The translations under genes and the position numbers were made by a program. The notes beneath the pieces were generated by a model that saw only the letters and a program-made list of their open reading frames with translations, did not search any database and was not told where the DNA came from. This document shows, in pieces, positions 61,604 to 64,000 of a stretch of 64,000 nt of DNA. Every line of letters begins with the position of its first letter. Position 1 is the stretch's first letter. Source of the stretch: Roseateles toxinivorans (GTDB taxonomy: Bacteria; Pseudomonadota; Gammaproteobacteria; Burkholderiales; Burkholderiaceae_C); NCBI GenBank assembly GCA_945898095.1, contig CAMDHE010000008.1:1-64000 (forward strand). The letters run 5' to 3'.

Positions 61604-62899
61604 TTAGAGCAGGTTCAGCTTCCTGGCCGATTCGGTCAACTCGGCGCGGAAGTCGGGATGGGCGATCGAAATCAGCTCTTGTGCGCGCTGCTTGGCCGAT
61701 TTGCCGCGTAACTGCGCAACGCCGAATTCGGTCACGACATAGTTGATGTCGTTCTTGCTGGTCGACACATGGGTACCCGGCGACAGCACCGGCACGATCC
61801 GCGTGATGCTGTCGTCCTTGGCGGTTGAAGGCAGCACGATGAAGGCCTTGCCACCGCGCGAGCGATTCGCGCCGCGAACGAAGTCGGACTGCCCGCCAGT
61901 GCCGGAATAAGGCCGATGCCCCAGGCTTTCGGATCCGCATTGGCCAAGCAGGTCAATCTGCAAGGTCGCGTTGATCGCGACCAGATTGTCATTCTTGCCG
62001 GCCAGATAAGGGTCGTTGGTGAAATCAACCGGATGGATTTCCAGCGCCGGATTGCGGTCCATGAACTGATAAAGCTTGCGCGAGCCGAGCGCGAAAGTGG
62101 CGACCATCTTGCCGGGCAGATAGTTCTTCTTGCGGTTGGTGACAGCGCCGCTTTCGATCAAACTGAGGATGCCGTCGCCGATCATTTCGGTGTGGATGCC
62201 CAGGTCATGTTTGGCGCTCAACTGCATCACCACGGCATCGGGAATTCCGCCATAACCGATCTGCAGCGTCGAGCCGTCCTCGATCATGTCGGCAACATAT
62301 TTTCCGATCGCCTGCTGCACCGGGCCGATCTTGGGCAGACCGACCTCCATCACCGGATCACTGCTCTCGATCAGCGCCGTGACCTGCGAGATATGCACAT
62401 GGCAGTTGCCATTGGCGTAAGGCACATTGGGGTTGACTTCAAGCACCACGGCGCGCGCCCGGGCCAATGCGGCCATCGTGTAGTCGGCACCGAGGCTGAG
62501 TGAAAAATAGCCATGCTGATCCATCGGCGAGGCCATCGACAGTACGACATCGGCCGGGATCTGCCCGCGCTCGATCTGGCTCGGCATTTCGGAGAAATAG
62601 CTCGGAATGAAGTCGAGCCAGCCGGCCTGTCCGCCGGCGCGCGAGGCCGCACCATAGAAGAACGCGACATGGCGAACATGGTCGGCCGTCTCGGGGTCGA
62701 AGTAACCGTATTTGCGCACCGCCAGGATCTGCCCCAGCTTCACGTCGCGGAAGCGGCGGCGTTGCTCGGACAGCGCGGTCAGCAGTGCAGGCGGCTCGCC
62801 TACCCCGGTCGGAATGATGATGAAGTCGCCGTCCTTGATCTGATCGATCGCATCTGCAGCGGAAACAAGCTTGGATTGGTACTGGCTCTTGACAGACAT
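61604..62899 (-). CDS. Acetyl-CoA hydrolase/transferase family protein
   Basis: A 431-residue CoA-transferase of the Cat1/4-hydroxybutyrate-CoA transferase type, which moves CoA between acetyl-CoA and short carboxylates. Visible motifs are DFIIIPTGVGEPPALL, LSMASPMDQHGYFSLSLGADY, GYGGIPDAVVM, GIHTEMIGDGILSLIESGAVTN (with the expected active-site Glu) and GTGGQSDFVRGANRSRGGKAFIVLPST. The ATG at 62899 (MSVKSQYQSKLVSAA) has GGGAGT upstream. Neighbours do not identify the acceptor acid; acetate, succinate or butyrate are possible. Single gene, divergent from nothing obvious. Confidence 0.9.
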   Translation of the reverse strand: MSVKSQYQSKLVSAADAIDQIKDGDFIIIPTGVGEPPALLTALSEQRRRFRDVKLGQILAVRKYGYFDPETADHVRHVAFFYGAASRAGGQAGWLDFIPSYFSEMPSQIERGQIPADVVLSMASPMDQHGYFSLSLGADYTMAALARARAVVLEVNPNVPYANGNCHVHISQVTALIESSDPVMEVGLPKIGPVQQAIGKYVADMIEDGSTLQIGYGGIPDAVVMQLSAKHDLGIHTEMIGDGILSLIESGAVTNRKKNYLPGKMVATFALGSRKLYQFMDRNPALEIHPVDFTNDPYLAGKNDNLVAINATLQIDLLGQCGSESLGHRPYSGTGGQSDFVRGANRSRGGKAFIVLPSTAKDDSITRIVPVLSPGTHVSTSKNDINYVVTEFGVAQLRGKSAKQRAQELISIAHPDFRAELTESARKLNLL

Positions 62900-62969
62900 G
62901 TCGCGCGACTCCCGGTGGTAAGCAGCTCGCATGGTAAGGCCGGAACTTAACCGGCAACTTACGCCGAAG

Positions 62970-63212
62970 CTAGGAAAGCATCGATGCAGCCATTTTTCGC
63001 AATGTTGCCGCATCGATCGTCTTGGCACCACTCTGCGCTTCGCAAATGACCGCCAGGCGATTCAAGATGCCTGCAGCAAAGCGATGCGCGGCAGCCAAGG
63101 TTTCCTCGTCACTGTCGTAAGTGTCATAGGCTTCAACGGCAACGCCGCTGTCTGAAGCGATCGCCTTGACGTCGATCCTTGCTGCAGAAAAATTTGCGGG
63201 CTGGCTGGCCAT
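62970..63212 (-). CDS. Small hypothetical protein
   Basis: An 80-residue, acidic, Ala-rich protein (MASQPANFSAARIDVKAIASD...EEILAAAHRF-type helix...LRKMAASMLS). No signal, membrane segment or motif was recognised. The ATG at 63212 has AAGGA about ten bases upstream; an ATG at 63221 is closer to that site than usual. Codon use looks like that of the neighbours, which supports a real gene, but no family could be named. Confidence 0.55.
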   Translation of the reverse strand: MASQPANFSAARIDVKAIASDSGVAVEAYDTYDSDEETLAAAHRFAAGILNRLAVICEAQSGAKTIDAATLRKMAASMLS

Positions 63213-63298
63213 ATTGGGCATTCCTTGTCTTGGAGATTGCCGCCGGCACGAGTCCGGCGGAGTTCAATCATCCCGGACGGATCCGGGACCGGGTTCGA

Positions 63299-63610
63299 TC
63301 AGCCCGCCTTCTTGGCCCAGGCGCTGCACCAGCCATTGCCATTGACTTGTTTGCCCGCCAGGATCGGGCAAGCGGCCCAGGCATCGGTAGCTTTGCCCAG
63401 ATACAACTGGCAGTTGCTGCAGACCTTGCCCTTGGCAAAGCTGGGATATTTGGCAGCTTCAACCTTGCTGGCATCATGCTTGTAACCCAGGCTCTTGGCG
63501 ACTGGATCGTTTTCGTCAGCTTTGGCGGTTTGAGCCAGGACTGCGGGTGCCGCACCCAATGCCAGGGCAGCGGGAACCAGGGTGATGATGAATTGACGGC
63601 GGCTGTTCAT
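63299..63610 (-). CDS. High-potential iron-sulfur protein (HiPIP)
   Basis: A 103-residue periplasmic electron carrier with one 4Fe-4S cluster. A Tat-type signal (MNSRRQFIITLVPAALALGAAPAVLAQ) is consistent with export of a folded cluster protein. The four cluster cysteines are in CSNCQLYLG, AACPILAGK and NGNGWCSAW. The mature size (~77 residues) is normal for HiPIP. In Betaproteobacteria HiPIP can carry electrons to reaction centres or terminal oxidases; no such partner is visible. The start is ATG 63610; the longer upstream frame has no support. Confidence 0.93.
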   Translation of the reverse strand: MNSRRQFIITLVPAALALGAAPAVLAQTAKADENDPVAKSLGYKHDASKVEAAKYPSFAKGKVCSNCQLYLGKATDAWAACPILAGKQVNGNGWCSAWAKKAG

Positions 63611-63884
63611 GAGTTTGCTTTCAATGTCCGGATTTGGGAGGACCCGAAGCGGCTCCGGCAGCAGCAGCAGGCATTGGTGGAATTTACAGAAATATTCTTG
63701 GCAGCGGTCTTGCCATGCGGCCGGGATGGAGTTTACTGCGGCAAAGCTACAAGGGGCTCGCGTGCGCAACTTGCCGCTCAGCCTTGAGCGTGCGCCCTGC
63801 CCGCAGCCTGGGGGATTGCCCTTGATGCCCTGGCGCTTTAGTTTCTCCCACAGCTTGAACTTTTCAAGCATTCAGGAGACATTC

Positions 63885-64000
63885 ATGCAGCTCTGGACCC
63901 CATGGAAAACCACGCAGGCAACGCCATCGCACCCGTCGAGACCGACTGCAGCAGCGATGTCGCAAGACCCCCAATTCATTGCGCGCCCGGCGATCGAAAA
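63885..64000 (+). CDS. Partial gene at the right edge, unidentified
   Basis: An ATG at 63885 follows CAGGAGACATTC, a strong ribosome-binding site, and the frame is open to the end of the window (38 codons). It begins MQLWTPWKTTQATPSHP and continues SRPTAAAMSQDPQFIARPAIEK. Not enough sequence is present to name a family; no signal peptide is evident. Confidence 0.5.
   Translation, partial: MQLWTPWKTTQATPSHPSRPTAAAMSQDPQFIARPAIE

Overview
The window looks like part of a chromosome of a Betaproteobacterium of the order Burkholderiales (Comamonadaceae/Sphaerotilaceae-like). The evidence is high-GC coding sequence, a glucokinase fused to an RpiR regulator, Bug-type substrate-binding protein, DUF3579 and DUF6172 proteins, HiPIP and KynB. 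No phage genes, transposase, rRNA, tRNA or CRISPR array was seen.

Layout. 1-0.44 kb: the 3' end of a large repeat protein, then an array of five ~101-bp repeats (0.56-1.01 kb). 1.4-7.3 kb: housekeeping genes rpsT, DUF3579, argD-argF, a metallophosphoesterase, a Ser/Thr kinase-universal stress fusion and a PCu(A)C copper chaperone. 7.3-15.3 kb: starch block 1 with a pullulanase facing two tandem GH13 amylases and a cyclomaltodextrinase. 15.3-22.1 kb: a tcuR-tcuA-tcuB-bug tricarboxylate block, a patatin-like gene and a CPA2 antiporter. 22.2-30.5 kb: the glycogen/maltodextrin operon glgP-glgB-glgX-malQ. 30.8-37.7 kb: the divergent malK-malE-malF-malG operon plus a neopullulanase. 37.8-48.5 kb: an apparent inserted island that begins at a truncated alpha/beta hydrolase. 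It carries fecI-fecR, two STN-domain mini-genes that form ~388-bp direct repeats, a Rieske oxygenase remnant, an ABC ATPase, an ABC permease/M1 aminopeptidase fusion and an STN-containing TonB receptor. 48.6-59.0 kb: starch block 2 with DUF6445, YciI-like, cytosolic amylase, flavin-dependent halogenase, maltodextrin-type TonB receptor, glucokinase and glucokinase-RpiR fusion. 59.2-64 kb: DUF6172, glutaryl-CoA dehydrogenase, kynB, acetyl-CoA hydrolase/transferase, a small unknown, HiPIP and a partial gene.

Function. The core of the window encodes an almost complete route for alpha-glucans. Outer-membrane capture is by the TonB receptor. Surface or periplasmic debranching and hydrolysis uses pullulanase, the amylases and the cyclodextrinases. 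Inner-membrane import is by MalEFGK. Cytosolic conversion uses MalQ, GlgP, GlgB, GlgX and a cytosolic amylase, and glucose is phosphorylated by two glucokinases. A 15-bp palindrome of the form TGTARTNNNNYTACA, matching the known HexR (RpiR-family) operator architecture, recurs in the control regions of the main units: pulA, the amylase block, between glgP and malK, upstream of the receptor, and between glk and glk-rpiR. The simplest reading is one regulon controlled by the Glk-RpiR fusion encoded in the same locus.
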